Below are positions 42,332-52,427 of a DNA stretch of 64,000 nt, one piece after another. The DNA comes from Microbacterium sp. (lineage in GTDB: Bacteria; Actinomycetota; Actinomycetes; Actinomycetales; Microbacteriaceae): contig NZ_JAPSLI010000002.1 in the NCBI RefSeq assembly GCF_031180975.1, positions 186,001 through 250,000 of the forward strand. The letters are read 5' to 3'. Position numbers and translations under genes: made by a program. The notes below the pieces were generated by a model. It was not told where the DNA came from and did no database searches. It saw nothing but the letters and a program-made list of their open reading frames with translations. The first letter of the stretch is position 1; each line of letters opens with the position of its first letter.

Positions 42332-43533
42332 TTCTTCTTCTTTCCGTCGTAGAACGGGTTCTCCCAGATGACCGAGCCGCCCTGACCCAGGCCGACGCAC
42401 ATGGCGGTCAGGCCGTACCGGACGTCGGGGCGCTCGGCGAACTGTGCGGCGAGCTGGATCATGAGTCGCACCCCGGATGCCGCCAGCGGGTGACCGATCG
42501 CGATCGCACCGCCCCACTGGTTGACGCGCGGGTCGTCGTCCGCGATGCCGAAGTGATCCAGCAGCGAGATCACCTGGATGGCGAAGGCCTCGTTCAGTTC
42601 GAACAAGCCGATGTCGTCGATCGTGAGACCGGCCTTCTTGAGCGCCTTCTCGGTGGACGGGATCGGGCCGATGCCCATGATCTCCGGCTGGACCCCGGCG
42701 AACGCGAACGAGACCATCCGCATCTTGGGCTTCAGGCCGAGCTCCTTCACGGCCTGCTTCCCGGCGAGCAGCGACATGGTCGCGCCGTCGGTCAGCGGCG
42801 ACGAGGTGCCGGCCGTGACGCGCCCGTGCGGGCGGAACGGGGTCTTCAGCGCCGCCAGGTCCTCCATGGTGGTCTGCGGGCGGCGACCCTCGTCCTCGGT
42901 GGCGAGGCCCCACGCGCCGTCGGGCCCTTTCACCGCGACCGGCACGAGGTCGGGCTGGATCTTCCCGGCGTCGTACGCCGCCTGCACCTTGTGCTGGCTG
43001 AGCATGCCGAACCGATCGGAGCGCTCCTTGGTGAGGTGCGGGAACCGGTCGAAGATCCGCTCCGCGGTGACGCCCATGTTCAGCGCACCCGGGTCGACCA
43101 TCTTCTCCGCGACGAACCGCGGGTTGGGGTCGGCGTTGCCCCCGATGGGGTGGTGCCCCATGTGCTCGACCCCGCCGGCCAGTGCCAGGTCGTACATGCC
43201 GATGCCGATGGACGCGGCCATGGTGGTGACGGAGGTCATGGCGCCGGCGCACATGCGCTCGACCGCGAGCCCGGGCACGGTCTGGGGGAGACCCGCCAGG
43301 ATCGCCACCGAGCGGCCGAGCGTGAGGCCCTGGTCTCCGGTCTGGCTGGTCGCGGCGATGGCGACGTCATCGATGCGGTCCGCAGGGACCTCGGCGTTGC
43401 GCTCCATCAGCCCGATGGTCGCCTTCACGGCCAGGTCGTCCGCGCGGGTGTTCCAGTACATGCCTTTTTCGCCGGCGCGCCCGAACGGGGTGCGCACTCC
43501 ATCGACGAAGAAGACGTCCGAGATCTCGGCCAC
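42328..43533 (-). CDS. fadA: Acetyl-CoA acyltransferase (thiolase)
   Basis: VERMCAGAMTSVTTMAASI, NEAFAIQV, GGAIAIGHPLAASGVR, AMCVGLGQG. Confidence 0.95.
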   Translation of the reverse strand: MAEISDVFFVDGVRTPFGRAGEKGMYWNTRADDLAVKATIGLMERNAEVPADRIDDVAIAATSQTGDQGLTLGRSVAILAGLPQTVPGLAVERMCAGAMTSVTTMAASIGIGMYDLALAGGVEHMGHHPIGGNADPNPRFVAEKMVDPGALNMGVTAERIFDRFPHLTKERSDRFGMLSQHKVQAAYDAGKIQPDLVPVAVKGPDGAWGLATEDEGRRPQTTMEDLAALKTPFRPHGRVTAGTSSPLTDGATMSLLAGKQAVKELGLKPKMRMVSFAFAGVQPEIMGIGPIPSTEKALKKAGLTIDDIGLFELNEAFAIQVISLLDHFGIADDDPRVNQWGGAIAIGHPLAASGVRLMIQLAAQFAERPDVRYGLTAMCVGLGQGGSVIWENPFYDGKKKK

Positions 43534-43605
43534 TCTGCCTCCATAGGTTGGGATGATCTCAGCCTATGGACGGGCGGGAAGCGCCCGGAATCGGTTGGGT
43601 CGAAC

Positions 43606-44799
43606 CTACGAAGCGTCCTCGGCGGGCTCCGCGGGCGATTGCATCGCTTCTACAAAGGCTTCAGCGATCTTCTGTGCAGTGTGCGCAATCTGCCAGGGGC
43701 GGGCCCCGAGCTTCTCCAGCGCTGCGGCGATCGACTCGGTGTCGAGGCCGGGCGGCTGCCACGCCAGGCGTCGCAGGTGATCGGGGGTGAGAAGGTTCTC
43801 CGTCGGCATGTGCAGCTGCTCGGCGATGGCTTCGACCGCCGGGCGCGCCGCCTTCAGGCGTCGATCGGCTTCCGGGTTGCGTTCCGCCCACGAACGCGGG
43901 GGCGGGAGCGTGTCGCTCGGCACCCGTTCGCGAGGGAGATCCTCGGTCTCCCGGCCGCGCACGATGGCCTGCCACCAGCGGTCGAGCTGGCTGCGGCTGG
44001 CACGACCGTTGAAGTCGCTCAGGCCTGCCAACGCCTGTTTGCTCGGGGGAGCCGCGAGAACGGCCGCGAGCAGCGACCGGTCGGGCACGAGCCGCCCGGG
44101 GGAGACGTCCATCTGCTGCGCGTACTCCTCGCGCGCCGTCCAGAGCTCGCGCGCGACGGCGAGGTTGCGGGCCCCGCGCACCCGGTGCAGACCGCTGAGG
44201 CGGCGCCATGGCTCCTCGCGAGGCGGCTTCGGCAGTCGTGCGAGGGTGGCGGCGAACTCCTGCGCGGCGATCTCGGACTTGCCCGCCTCCGCCAGCTCGG
44301 CGGCAAGGGCGTCCCGAACGTCGACGAGGTGCACGACGTCCAAAGCCGCGTACTCGAGCCATGCCGCCGGCAGCGGGCGCGTCGACCAGTCGGCCGCCGA
44401 GTGCTCCTTGGCCAGTGCCACCCCGATGGTGTGCTCGACGACGGCGGCCAGACCGACACGCTCCAGGCCCAGCAGCCGTGCCGCGAGCTCGGTGTCGAAG
44501 ATGGACGGCGGCTCGAGCCCGAGCTCGCGCAGCGACGGAAGATCCTGGCTGGCGGCGTGCAGCACCCACTCCTCGCCGCCGATGGCGTCCTGGAGCGCAC
44601 TGACGTCGCCGATCGCGGGCGGGTCGAAGAGGAACACGCCGGCGTCGCGGCGGAACACCTGCACGAGGTAGGCGCGCTGCGAGTAGCGGAACCCGGAGGC
44701 CCTTTCGACGTCGACCGCGACAGGGCCGGCGCCTGCGGCCAGTGCCCGACAGGCGTCGGCGAACTCCGTGCGGTCCTCGATCACGGAGTATTCAGCCAC
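43606..44799 (-). CDS. rnd: HRDC-domain ribonuclease D family protein
   Basis: GTG start VAEYSVIEDRTEFADACRAL; VAVDVERASGFRYSQRAYLVQVFRRD; FDTELAARLLG; HRDC region. Confidence 0.93.
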   Translation of the reverse strand: MAEYSVIEDRTEFADACRALAAGAGPVAVDVERASGFRYSQRAYLVQVFRRDAGVFLFDPPAIGDVSALQDAIGGEEWVLHAASQDLPSLRELGLEPPSIFDTELAARLLGLERVGLAAVVEHTIGVALAKEHSAADWSTRPLPAAWLEYAALDVVHLVDVRDALAAELAEAGKSEIAAQEFAATLARLPKPPREEPWRRLSGLHRVRGARNLAVARELWTAREEYAQQMDVSPGRLVPDRSLLAAVLAAPPSKQALAGLSDFNGRASRSQLDRWWQAIVRGRETEDLPRERVPSDTLPPPRSWAERNPEADRRLKAARPAVEAIAEQLHMPTENLLTPDHLRRLAWQPPGLDTESIAAALEKLGARPWQIAHTAQKIAEAFVEAMQSPAEPAEDAS

Positions 44800-45373
44800 G
44801 GCCGCCCTTTCTCGCGCCGAACACGGCGACGTTCTCGGATCCGGGCGGCAGGCCCGCCAGCATCCCCACCAGCTCCGCCCATGCTTCCACATGCGGCCGG
44901 ATCGGTCCTTCAGGCGTCCATGACGCGCGCAGCTCGATCTGCGCGCCGTCGCCCTCGCCCGACAGCCCGCCGAACCCCTTCGACAGCATCTTCGTCGAGG
45001 TGCCCGACGCGGAGTGGTACACCGCGTTCCGCGACTCCAACGCGTCCACCAGCCAGGACCACGCGACATCTGCCAGCAGCGGATCCGTGCCGATCTCCGG
45101 CTCCAGGGGTGCCTGCGCGAACGCGACGATCCGCCACGGGCCGTCCCAGGCGCCCGGCTCATCGGGGTCATGCAGCAGCACGAAGCGTCCAGTGCCGTAC
45201 ACCGAATCACCGTGATCGTCCGGGCGCACATCGGCCGCGAGGGCGATCGAGAACGGTGCGAGACCTGCGGGAGAGGGGATCTCCCTGACGACGATGTCGG
45301 AGCGGAAGACCGTCTCGCGCAGCTGAACGGCGGCCTCTTCGAAGAGCGAGGCGGCATCCGGGTGTGCGGTCAC
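44792..45373 (-). CDS. DUF3000 domain protein
   Basis: ALAADVRPDDHGDSVYGTGRFVLLHDPDEPGAWDGPWRIVAFAQAPLEPEIGTDP. Confidence 0.9.
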   Translation of the reverse strand: MTAHPDAASLFEEAAVQLRETVFRSDIVVREIPSPAGLAPFSIALAADVRPDDHGDSVYGTGRFVLLHDPDEPGAWDGPWRIVAFAQAPLEPEIGTDPLLADVAWSWLVDALESRNAVYHSASGTSTKMLSKGFGGLSGEGDGAQIELRASWTPEGPIRPHVEAWAELVGMLAGLPPGSENVAVFGARKGGRG

Positions 45374-45398
45374 GTGGACAGGCTAGAGTCAGGAGGCG

Positions 45399-46553
45399 AT
45401 GAAGAGTCTCAGGCACGCCGTAGCCGTCGCCGTCCCCGCCCTCGCGGCCGTGGGCGCCGCCGCGGCGATCCTCTCCACCGCGCGGCATGTCGTGCGACCT
45501 ACGCCACGGGCCAACGACACCCGGATCATCGCCGTCGACACGGGGGCGCAGACGATCGAACTGAGCCGCACCCTCGACACCGAGCTGCCGGGTCGCTACG
45601 GCCTGTTCACCTCTGGTACCTACGGGTACGTCAAGCTCGGTGCGGTGCTCAGCGCCGACGCGCACAGCGTCCGTCGCAAGCTCTTGACGAAGATCGAGCC
45701 CGGCGCACGCGTGGACCGCGACGCGGCGTTCTCCGGGTGGTACTACGTCAGCCCCACCGAGCTGCACCTGCCGTGGGAAGCAGTGAGCATCGGCACTCCG
45801 GCCGGCCCGTGCCCGGCCTGGCTCTTCCCCGCGGACTCGAGTACGTGGGTCATCCAGGTGCACGGCCGCGGCACCACCAGGGCGGAGTGCCTGCGGGCGG
45901 TGCCGGTGTTCCACGCGCTGGGCCTGCCCACTCTGGTCGTCTCCTACCGGAACGACGGGGAGGCGCCACGCAGCCGCGCGGGCAGCTACACCCTCGGTGC
46001 GTCGGAGTGGCTGGATGTGGATGCCGCGATCGGCCACGCCCTGCGACACGGCGCCGACCGCGTGGTGCTGATGGGCTGGTCGATGGGCGGCGCGGTCGCG
46101 CTGCAGACCGCGGTGTCCTCCGAGCACAGGTCTGCCATCGCCGGGCTGATCCTGGAGTCGCCCGTCGTCGACTGGCGCGCGGTGCTGCGCTTCCAGGCGG
46201 CCCTGAAGGGATTGCGCGACCCGCTGCCCGGGCTGGCGATGACCGCGCTGTCGCGTTCCGTCACGGCGCGCCTGAGCGGGGCGGACCACGCCATCCCGTT
46301 CGATCGCCTGGACATGGTCGCACGGGCGGACGAGTTGGAGGCGCCGGTGCTGATCCTGCACAGCGACGACGACGGGTTCGTTCCCACCGACGCGTCGCAC
46401 GCACTGGCATCCGCTCGGCCCGACATCGTGACGATGCCGCCGTTCTCGGGCGCTCGGCACACGAAGCTGTGGAACCACGACCAGACGCGGTGGACGGCCG
46501 CCATCAACGACTGGATGCGCGAACAGGGACTCGCAGTCAGCGCTTCTGCCTGA
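45399..46553 (+). CDS. Alpha/beta hydrolase (secreted or membrane-anchored)
   Basis: N-terminal hydrophobic segment; VLMGWSMGGAVALQTA; LEAPVLILHSDDDGFVP. Confidence 0.87.
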   Translation: MKSLRHAVAVAVPALAAVGAAAAILSTARHVVRPTPRANDTRIIAVDTGAQTIELSRTLDTELPGRYGLFTSGTYGYVKLGAVLSADAHSVRRKLLTKIEPGARVDRDAAFSGWYYVSPTELHLPWEAVSIGTPAGPCPAWLFPADSSTWVIQVHGRGTTRAECLRAVPVFHALGLPTLVVSYRNDGEAPRSRAGSYTLGASEWLDVDAAIGHALRHGADRVVLMGWSMGGAVALQTAVSSEHRSAIAGLILESPVVDWRAVLRFQAALKGLRDPLPGLAMTALSRSVTARLSGADHAIPFDRLDMVARADELEAPVLILHSDDDGFVPTDASHALASARPDIVTMPPFSGARHTKLWNHDQTRWTAAINDWMREQGLAVSASA

Positions 46554-46968
46554 CCTGCTTCTTCACGCGCATCAGCATTCCCGTCATGCCGCCTATCCGC
46601 AGCGGCGAGACGGCACGCGTCAGACCGATGCTCTGCGGGAAGTCGTCGGGGATGGCGAGGACCTCGTCGGCGCTCAGACCGGTGACGCCCTGCACGAGGA
46701 TGCTCGCGAATCCGCGGGTGGTCGGGGCCTCCGGCGGCGCCGTGGCGTGCATCGTGACGATGTCGTCGTTCACCTCGACGTAGATGTAGACCGGCGACTG
46801 GCACTCCGCCACGCGCTCGCACATCTCGGGGTGGTTCGCGACCTCTTCGGACACCGGCGGGAGCTCGTTGGCGAACTCCAGCAGCAGCTGCAGCCGCTCG
46901 GGCTCGGGGAGCTCGAGGAACTGGTCGCGGAACTCCGCGAGGGTGTCGGGAACGCGCGTCTGGGTCAT
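46537..46968 (-). CDS. sufE: SufE family Fe-S cluster assembly protein
   Basis: ELPPVSEEVANHPEMCERVAECQSPVYIYVEV. Confidence 0.92.
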   Translation of the reverse strand: MTQTRVPDTLAEFRDQFLELPEPERLQLLLEFANELPPVSEEVANHPEMCERVAECQSPVYIYVEVNDDIVTMHATAPPEAPTTRGFASILVQGVTGLSADEVLAIPDDFPQSIGLTRAVSPLRIGGMTGMLMRVKKQVRQKR

Positions 46969-46987
46969 CCCTGCAATTGTCACACGC

Positions 46988-47884
46988 TCACAGCGAGCCG
47001 GGCTCGGTCCCGGCCACGATCGGCACCCGCACGGCGCTGCCCCACTCGGTCCACGAGCCGTCGTAGTTGCGGACGTTCTGGAAGCCGAGCAGGTGCTTGA
47101 GCACGAACCAGGTGTGGCTGGAGCGCTCACCGATCCGGCAGTAGGCGATGACCTGGTCTGCGTCCGTGACGCCCGCCTCGTCACGATAGATGGCGTCCAG
47201 CTCAGCGCGGGACTTGAAGCCGCCGTCCTCGGCGACCGCCCGCGCCCACGGCACGCTCTTCGCCGTCGGGATGTGACCGGCGCGCAGCGCGCCCTCCTCG
47301 GGGTAGGCGGGTGCGGTGGTGCGCTCACCGTTGTACTCCTCGGGGGAGCGGACGTCGATCAGCGGACCGGTGCCGATGAACTTCAGCACATCGTCCTTGT
47401 AAGCACGCAGCACCGAGTCGTCCCGCTCCACGACCGGATAGTCGGTGGGCTCGGGCGAGGGCACCTCGGTGGTGAGCTCGCGGCCCTCGGCGATCCAGCG
47501 GTCGCGGCCCCCGTCCAGCAGCCGGACGTCCTCGTGGCCGAACAGCGAGAACACCCACAGGGCGTACGCCGCCCACCAGTTGTTCTTGTCGCCGTAGATC
47601 ACGACGGTGTCGTCGCGCTTGATGCCCTTGCGGCTGAGCAGCTCGGCGAAGCCCTTGCCGTCGACGTAGTCGCGGACCACCGGGTCGTTGAGCTCGGTGT
47701 GCCAGTCGACCTTCACCGCGCCGGGGATGTGTCCGGTCTCGTACAGCAGCACGTCCTCGTCGGACTCCACGACCACGAGGCCGGGCTCGCCCAGATGTGC
47801 GGCCAACCAGTCGGTGCTCACGAGACGTCCGGGCTCGGCGTACTCGGCGAACTTGGCGGTGGTGGTGTCGAACTCGACGGTCAC
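46988..47884 (-). CDS. Thiosulfate sulfurtransferase (tandem rhodanese)
   Basis: Two rhodanese domains; [23 protein letters not shown] active-site Cys. Confidence 0.93.
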   Translation of the reverse strand: MTVEFDTTTAKFAEYAEPGRLVSTDWLAAHLGEPGLVVVESDEDVLLYETGHIPGAVKVDWHTELNDPVVRDYVDGKGFAELLSRKGIKRDDTVVIYGDKNNWWAAYALWVFSLFGHEDVRLLDGGRDRWIAEGRELTTEVPSPEPTDYPVVERDDSVLRAYKDDVLKFIGTGPLIDVRSPEEYNGERTTAPAYPEEGALRAGHIPTAKSVPWARAVAEDGGFKSRAELDAIYRDEAGVTDADQVIAYCRIGERSSHTWFVLKHLLGFQNVRNYDGSWTEWGSAVRVPIVAGTEPGSL

Positions 47885-48009
47885 GGAGGCTCCTTGAGGG
47901 TGGAAGGGCGCGGAGGTGAGGGACGGCGTAGTGTTGATCCGTCCCTACGACGATAGATCCCCTCGGGCTGGCCCGCATCCGGATCGTAAGACTTCGACAC
48001 AGGAATCGG

Positions 48010-49050
48010 ATGACTCAGACGACCACCACCGGCATCGTGCACCTGACCGACCGCACCCCGTCGGTCACCGGCACGGAGATGCTGGCGAGCCTGGTTCCGC
48101 CGCCGCAGTTCGACGACGCCACCTTCGAGAGCTATCGCGCCGATCCGGCACACCCCTCTCAGGAGGAGGCCAAGCGGACTCTCCAGCGCTTCGCCGGGCG
48201 CGGTGAGCCGGTGAAGCGGACAGGACTGTTCCGGCGGGCCCCGAAGGAGACGCCGATGAAGCCCGGCGTGTACCTCGACGGCGGCTTCGGCGTGGGCAAG
48301 ACCCATCTGCTGGCGTCGATCTACCACGCGCTCCCCGCACGCCGGAAGTACTTCGGCTCGTTCATCGAGTACACCGCCCTGGTCGGTGCGCTCGGCTACA
48401 AGAACACCGTCGACCTGCTGCGCGGCGCCGACCTGCTCTGCATCGACGAGTTCGAACTCGACGATCCCGGCGACACCATGGTGATGACCAGGCTGCTCGG
48501 CGAACTGGTCCCGTCCGGGACGAAGCTCGCAGCGACTTCGAACACGCCGCCGAACGCGCTGGGGGAGGGCCGGTTCGCGGCGCAGGACTTCCTGCGCGAG
48601 ATCCACGCCATGGCCGACAGCTTCCAGACACTGCGGATCGACGGCGTCGATTACCGCCAGCGCGCCATCGACGGGCACGCGGTGGTGCTCGACGACGCCG
48701 AGTACGCCCGCACGGTCGCGGATGCCGGCGCCGCCGGCGTCGCATCGGACGACGACTTCTCGGCCGTCATCCGCCACCTGGCCCACGTGCACCCGTCGCG
48801 GTACATCCGGGTGATCGACGGCCTCACGCTGGTCGGGCTGCGCGACGTGCGTGTGCTCACCGATCAGTCGGAGGCGCTGCGTTTCGTCGCGTTCGTCGAC
48901 CGTGTCTATGACGCCCAGATCCCGGTGGCGGCGACCGGGGCGGCGCTGGACGGCGTGTTCAGCGACGAGATGCTGGCAGGCGGGTATCGCAAGAAGTACC
49001 TGCGGGCGATCTCGCGGCTGAACGCGCTGACCCACTCGGTCTCGGAGTGA
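48010..49050 (+). CDS. zapE: Cell division protein ZapE (AFG1-like ATPase)
   Basis: GVYLDGGFGVGKTHLLASIYHALP; LLCIDEFELDDPGDTMVMTRLL. Confidence 0.92.
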   Translation: MTQTTTTGIVHLTDRTPSVTGTEMLASLVPPPQFDDATFESYRADPAHPSQEEAKRTLQRFAGRGEPVKRTGLFRRAPKETPMKPGVYLDGGFGVGKTHLLASIYHALPARRKYFGSFIEYTALVGALGYKNTVDLLRGADLLCIDEFELDDPGDTMVMTRLLGELVPSGTKLAATSNTPPNALGEGRFAAQDFLREIHAMADSFQTLRIDGVDYRQRAIDGHAVVLDDAEYARTVADAGAAGVASDDDFSAVIRHLAHVHPSRYIRVIDGLTLVGLRDVRVLTDQSEALRFVAFVDRVYDAQIPVAATGAALDGVFSDEMLAGGYRKKYLRAISRLNALTHSVSE

Positions 49051-49087
49051 TCCGCGCCGCTCACCCGATTTGAGGCGGTCGGGAAGA

Positions 49088-49100
49088 TAAGGCAGCCTAA
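49088..49100. promoter_or_regulatory. Possible DtxR/IdeR-like iron box upstream of siderophore transporter
   Basis: TAAGGCAGCCTAA (AGGC-A-GCCT dyad), about 38 bp before the start codon. Confidence 0.45.
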
Positions 49101-49137
49101 GTCGTCACCTTCCCCACCCGAGATCGAGGTACCGCGC

Positions 49138-50199
49138 GTGAAGCGTACGATTCCGACGCGCCTGGCGTTCCTGACCGGAGCCGTCGCAGCGGCGCTGGCC
49201 CTGAGCGGATGCGGCGCATCCGAGGTCGTGGACTCCGCGGCGCCCGCCGCAGCCGGCTCCGGCGACACCCAGTATCCGCTCACGATCGAGAACTGCGGTC
49301 ACGAGGTGGTCTTCGAGGCCGCACCGCAGCGCGTCGCCTCGCTGGACCAGAACGCGACCGAGATCCTCCTGTCGCTGGGTCTCGCAGACCGCATCGTGGG
49401 CACCGCATCGTGGACGGACCCGATCCTGCCGAGCCTCGCGGCGGCGAACGAGGATGTGCCGCGCCTGGCCGACAACGCTCCCACGTACGAGGTGCTGCTG
49501 GGGTCGGATCCCGACTTCGTGACCGCGTCGTTCGGTCGGCACTATCGGGCCGAGGGCGGGGTCGTGTCCCGAGAGCGCCTCGCCGAGACCGGCATCCCGT
49601 CCTACCTGTCACCGACCGACTGCGAGGACGGTGTCAGCATCAACGGCGGCGGGACCCGCACGAGGCCGCTCACGCTCGACGCGCTGTACCAGGAGATCCG
49701 CGAACTCGCCGCCGTCTTCGATGTCAGTGACCGCGGGGAGGAACTGCTGGCCGACCTCGAGAAGCGCACCGAGGAGGCGCTGCAGGATGTCGACCTGAAC
49801 GGGGCGACCGTGGCGTTCTGGTTCGCCGACACAAAGACGCCGTACGTGGCCGGCGGCTTCGGTGCGCCCTCGCTGCTGGCCTCCCTGACCGGCATGGAGA
49901 ACGCGTTCGCGGACGTGCCCGACGATTGGCCAGCGACGGGGTGGGAGGCGTTCGTCGACGCCGAGCCGCAGATCCTCGTGCTGGGCGACCTGCAACGCGA
50001 CCGCTTCCCGGGCGACCGTCTCGACGACAAGATCGCGTTCCTGGAGAGCGACCCGCTGGCGCGCACGATGAAGGCCGTGCAGAACCGCTGCTTCCTCGCG
50101 CTGCACGGCGCCGAGATGAACCCGTCGATCCGCTACGTCGAGGGTCTGGAGAAGATCCAGGAGTGGGCCCGGGACGCCGGCGAGTGCGTCGCACGGTGA
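49138..50199 (+). CDS. Iron-siderophore ABC transporter substrate-binding lipoprotein
   Basis: Lipobox LALSGCG; VASLDQNATEILLSLGLADRIVGTA. Confidence 0.92.
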   Translation: MKRTIPTRLAFLTGAVAAALALSGCGASEVVDSAAPAAAGSGDTQYPLTIENCGHEVVFEAAPQRVASLDQNATEILLSLGLADRIVGTASWTDPILPSLAAANEDVPRLADNAPTYEVLLGSDPDFVTASFGRHYRAEGGVVSRERLAETGIPSYLSPTDCEDGVSINGGGTRTRPLTLDALYQEIRELAAVFDVSDRGEELLADLEKRTEEALQDVDLNGATVAFWFADTKTPYVAGGFGAPSLLASLTGMENAFADVPDDWPATGWEAFVDAEPQILVLGDLQRDRFPGDRLDDKIAFLESDPLARTMKAVQNRCFLALHGAEMNPSIRYVEGLEKIQEWARDAGECVAR

Positions 50200-51260
50200 C
50201 GACGCCCGCCTCCGGCATCCGCTCTGCATCGCGGCGCGGTGGACGCCGGACGGTCCCGTTCGTCCTGCTGACGCTCGGCGGGCTGGCCCTGTTCCTCGGC
50301 TCGGTCGCCGTCGCCGTGACCCTGGGGCCGGCAGACATCTCCCTCGTCAACGTCCGCGACATCGTCCTGAACCATCTCGGCATCACCGACATCCCGGTGC
50401 GGGTCTCCGAGGACGCCATCGTCTGGCAGGACCGGATGCCGCGGACGCTGGTCGCCGCCGCCTGCGGCGCGGGGCTCGGGGTGTGCGGCGCCATCCTGCA
50501 GTCCCTGCTGCGCAACCCGCTCGCCGACCCGTTCATCCTCGGGGTGTCGTCCGGCGCGTCGACGGGCGCCGTGGTTGTCGGGATGCTCGGCCTCGGCGGC
50601 ACCGCACTCGGGTTGTCGGGCGGCGCTTTCATCGGAGCGCTCGTCGCCTTCGCGTTCGTGCTGCTGGTCGGCCGTTACGCGAACGGAGGAGTGAGCGCGA
50701 TCGTGCTGGCCGGCGTGGCCGGCACCCAACTGTTCTCGGCGCTGACGTCGCTGGTGATCTTCGCGTTCGCTGACTCCGACGAGACGAGGGGCATCATGTT
50801 CTGGCTGCTCGGCTCGCTCGAGGGGATGCGCTGGGACGACGTGCTGCTCACCACGGCGGTCGCCCTCGTCGGCACCGTCATCGCGATGGGCTACATGCGC
50901 TCCCTCGACGCCTTCGCGTTCGGCGAGGACATCGCGGCGTCGCTCGGCATCCACGTCGCGCGCACGCGCATCATCCTCCTGACGCTCACGGCCCTGCTGA
51001 CCGCCGCGCTGGTGAGCGTCGCCGGCGCCATCGGCTTCGTCGGCCTCGTGCTGCCGCACGCGGCGCGCCTGCTGTTCGGTCAGCGACACTCCCGCATCCT
51101 TCCCGCGACCGCCGTCCTCGGAGCGATCTTCATGGTGTGGGTGGATGCCGGGTCGCGCGTCATCTTCACGCCCTCCCCGCTGCCCGTCGGTGTCGGCACC
51201 GCCATTGTGGGCGTGCCGGTGTTCGTGCTGCTCCTCATCCGTCGGAAGGCGACGCCATGA
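50196..51260 (+). CDS. FecCD-type iron ABC transporter permease
   Basis: RMPRTLVAAACGAGLGVCGAILQSLLRNPLADPFILGVSSGAS; GFVGLVLPHAARLLFG. Confidence 0.94.
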   Translation: MTTPASGIRSASRRGGRRTVPFVLLTLGGLALFLGSVAVAVTLGPADISLVNVRDIVLNHLGITDIPVRVSEDAIVWQDRMPRTLVAAACGAGLGVCGAILQSLLRNPLADPFILGVSSGASTGAVVVGMLGLGGTALGLSGGAFIGALVAFAFVLLVGRYANGGVSAIVLAGVAGTQLFSALTSLVIFAFADSDETRGIMFWLLGSLEGMRWDDVLLTTAVALVGTVIAMGYMRSLDAFAFGEDIAASLGIHVARTRIILLTLTALLTAALVSVAGAIGFVGLVLPHAARLLFGQRHSRILPATAVLGAIFMVWVDAGSRVIFTPSPLPVGVGTAIVGVPVFVLLLIRRKATP

Positions 51261-52018
51261 CGCTCTCGGCCACCGACGTCTCCTGGACCCGCGGCGGCGC
51301 GCTCGTCGTCGACGGTGTCACCCTGCACCCGCAGCCGGGGCAGACCGTCGGTCTGCTCGGCCCGAACGGGTCCGGCAAGTCCTCGCTGCTGCGGCTGCTG
51401 CAGGGACTCGCGCGGCCCGACCGCGGTCTCATCACCCTCGACGGTGACGACATCTCCGGCATCGGCCGGCGAGAGGTCGCGCAGAAGGTCGCCACCGTCA
51501 GCCAGCAGGCGGAGACGGATGCCGACATCACCGTCTACGACGTCGTGCGCCTGGGGCGCACGCCCTACCGCGGCCTGTTCGGCGGTGGATCGGCACGCGA
51601 CGACGCGGTCGTGCGCGACGCTCTCGCCCAGGTGGATCTGGTCGGCAAGGAGGACCGGCTCTGGCATGCGCTGTCGGGTGGTGAGCGGCAGCGGGCGCAC
51701 ATCGCGCGGGCGCTCGCCCAGGAACCCCGCGAACTGCTGCTGGACGAGCCCACCAACCACCTCGACATCCGGCACCAGCTGGATCTGCTACGGCTCGTGA
51801 CGGGCCTGCCGGTGACCACCGTGATCGCCATGCACGACCTGAACCTGGCGGCGATGTTCTGCGACACCGTCGTTGTGCTGAGCTTCGGGCGGGTGGTCGC
51901 GGCAGGACCGCCCGCCGAGGTCCTCAGCGAGGAGCTGATCCACGGCGTGTACGGGGTGCGGTCGCGCGTGACCGCGGACCCCGCGTCTGGCGTCGCGCAC
52001 ATCGCGTTCATCCCCTGA
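51257..52018 (+). CDS. Iron ABC transporter ATP-binding protein
   Basis: Walker A GPNGSGKSS, LSGGERQRAHIARALAQEPRELLLDEPTNHLDI. Confidence 0.95.
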   Translation: MTLSATDVSWTRGGALVVDGVTLHPQPGQTVGLLGPNGSGKSSLLRLLQGLARPDRGLITLDGDDISGIGRREVAQKVATVSQQAETDADITVYDVVRLGRTPYRGLFGGGSARDDAVVRDALAQVDLVGKEDRLWHALSGGERQRAHIARALAQEPRELLLDEPTNHLDIRHQLDLLRLVTGLPVTTVIAMHDLNLAAMFCDTVVVLSFGRVVAAGPPAEVLSEELIHGVYGVRSRVTADPASGVAHIAFIP

Positions 52019-52118
52019 GCACCCGCACCTTTATCGTCCGCCGCCCGGAAGTTCAACCCGCTGACGGCTCGTGCCACGGTCGGCTAGCGTCGGTCGCCCA
52101 GGACGACAGGAGGATGCC

Positions 52119-52325
52119 ATGCCGATGACTCCCGACGAGAAGCGCCACGATCAGCTCACCGCCGCGCCCGACGCGACGGAGGAGGACGCCGCACCCCGCG
52201 TGAACGTCACGAAGGTCGGCGGCAACACCCGGGTGGACGTCGCCGAGGACGCGGCGGTGCGTCCCGGCCCCGGACCGGGGATGCCGGAGGCCGAGGGGAA
52301 GGACGCCGACGCCCGCGGCGAGTAA
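52119..52325 (+). CDS. Small acidic hypothetical protein
   Basis: ATG with AGGAGG RBS at about 52108; 68 aa MPMTPDEKRHDQLTAAPDATEEDAAPRVNVTKVGGN. Confidence 0.55.
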   Translation: MPMTPDEKRHDQLTAAPDATEEDAAPRVNVTKVGGNTRVDVAEDAAVRPGPGPGMPEAEGKDADARGE

Positions 52326-52401
52326 CACGATCGTCACACTCGGGGGCGCGGTGTAACCGGGCCGCAACATACGGCGCGATCATCCGAAACGCACCGGGAA
52401 C
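52322..52401 (+). promoter_or_regulatory. Three tandem GlnR-like sites upstream of amt
   Basis: GTAAC-n6-GTCAC (52322), GTAAC-n6-GCAAC (52353), GAAAC-n6-GGAAC (52386); centres 31 and 33 bp apart. Confidence 0.65.
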
Positions 52402-52427
52402 ACACTGAGTCTCACTTCTTCCCGAAA

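Noticed and set aside
42490-45288. 932-aa plus-strand ORF opposite fadA/rnd
   Set aside because: Antisense shadow ORF; fadA and rnd are unambiguous.
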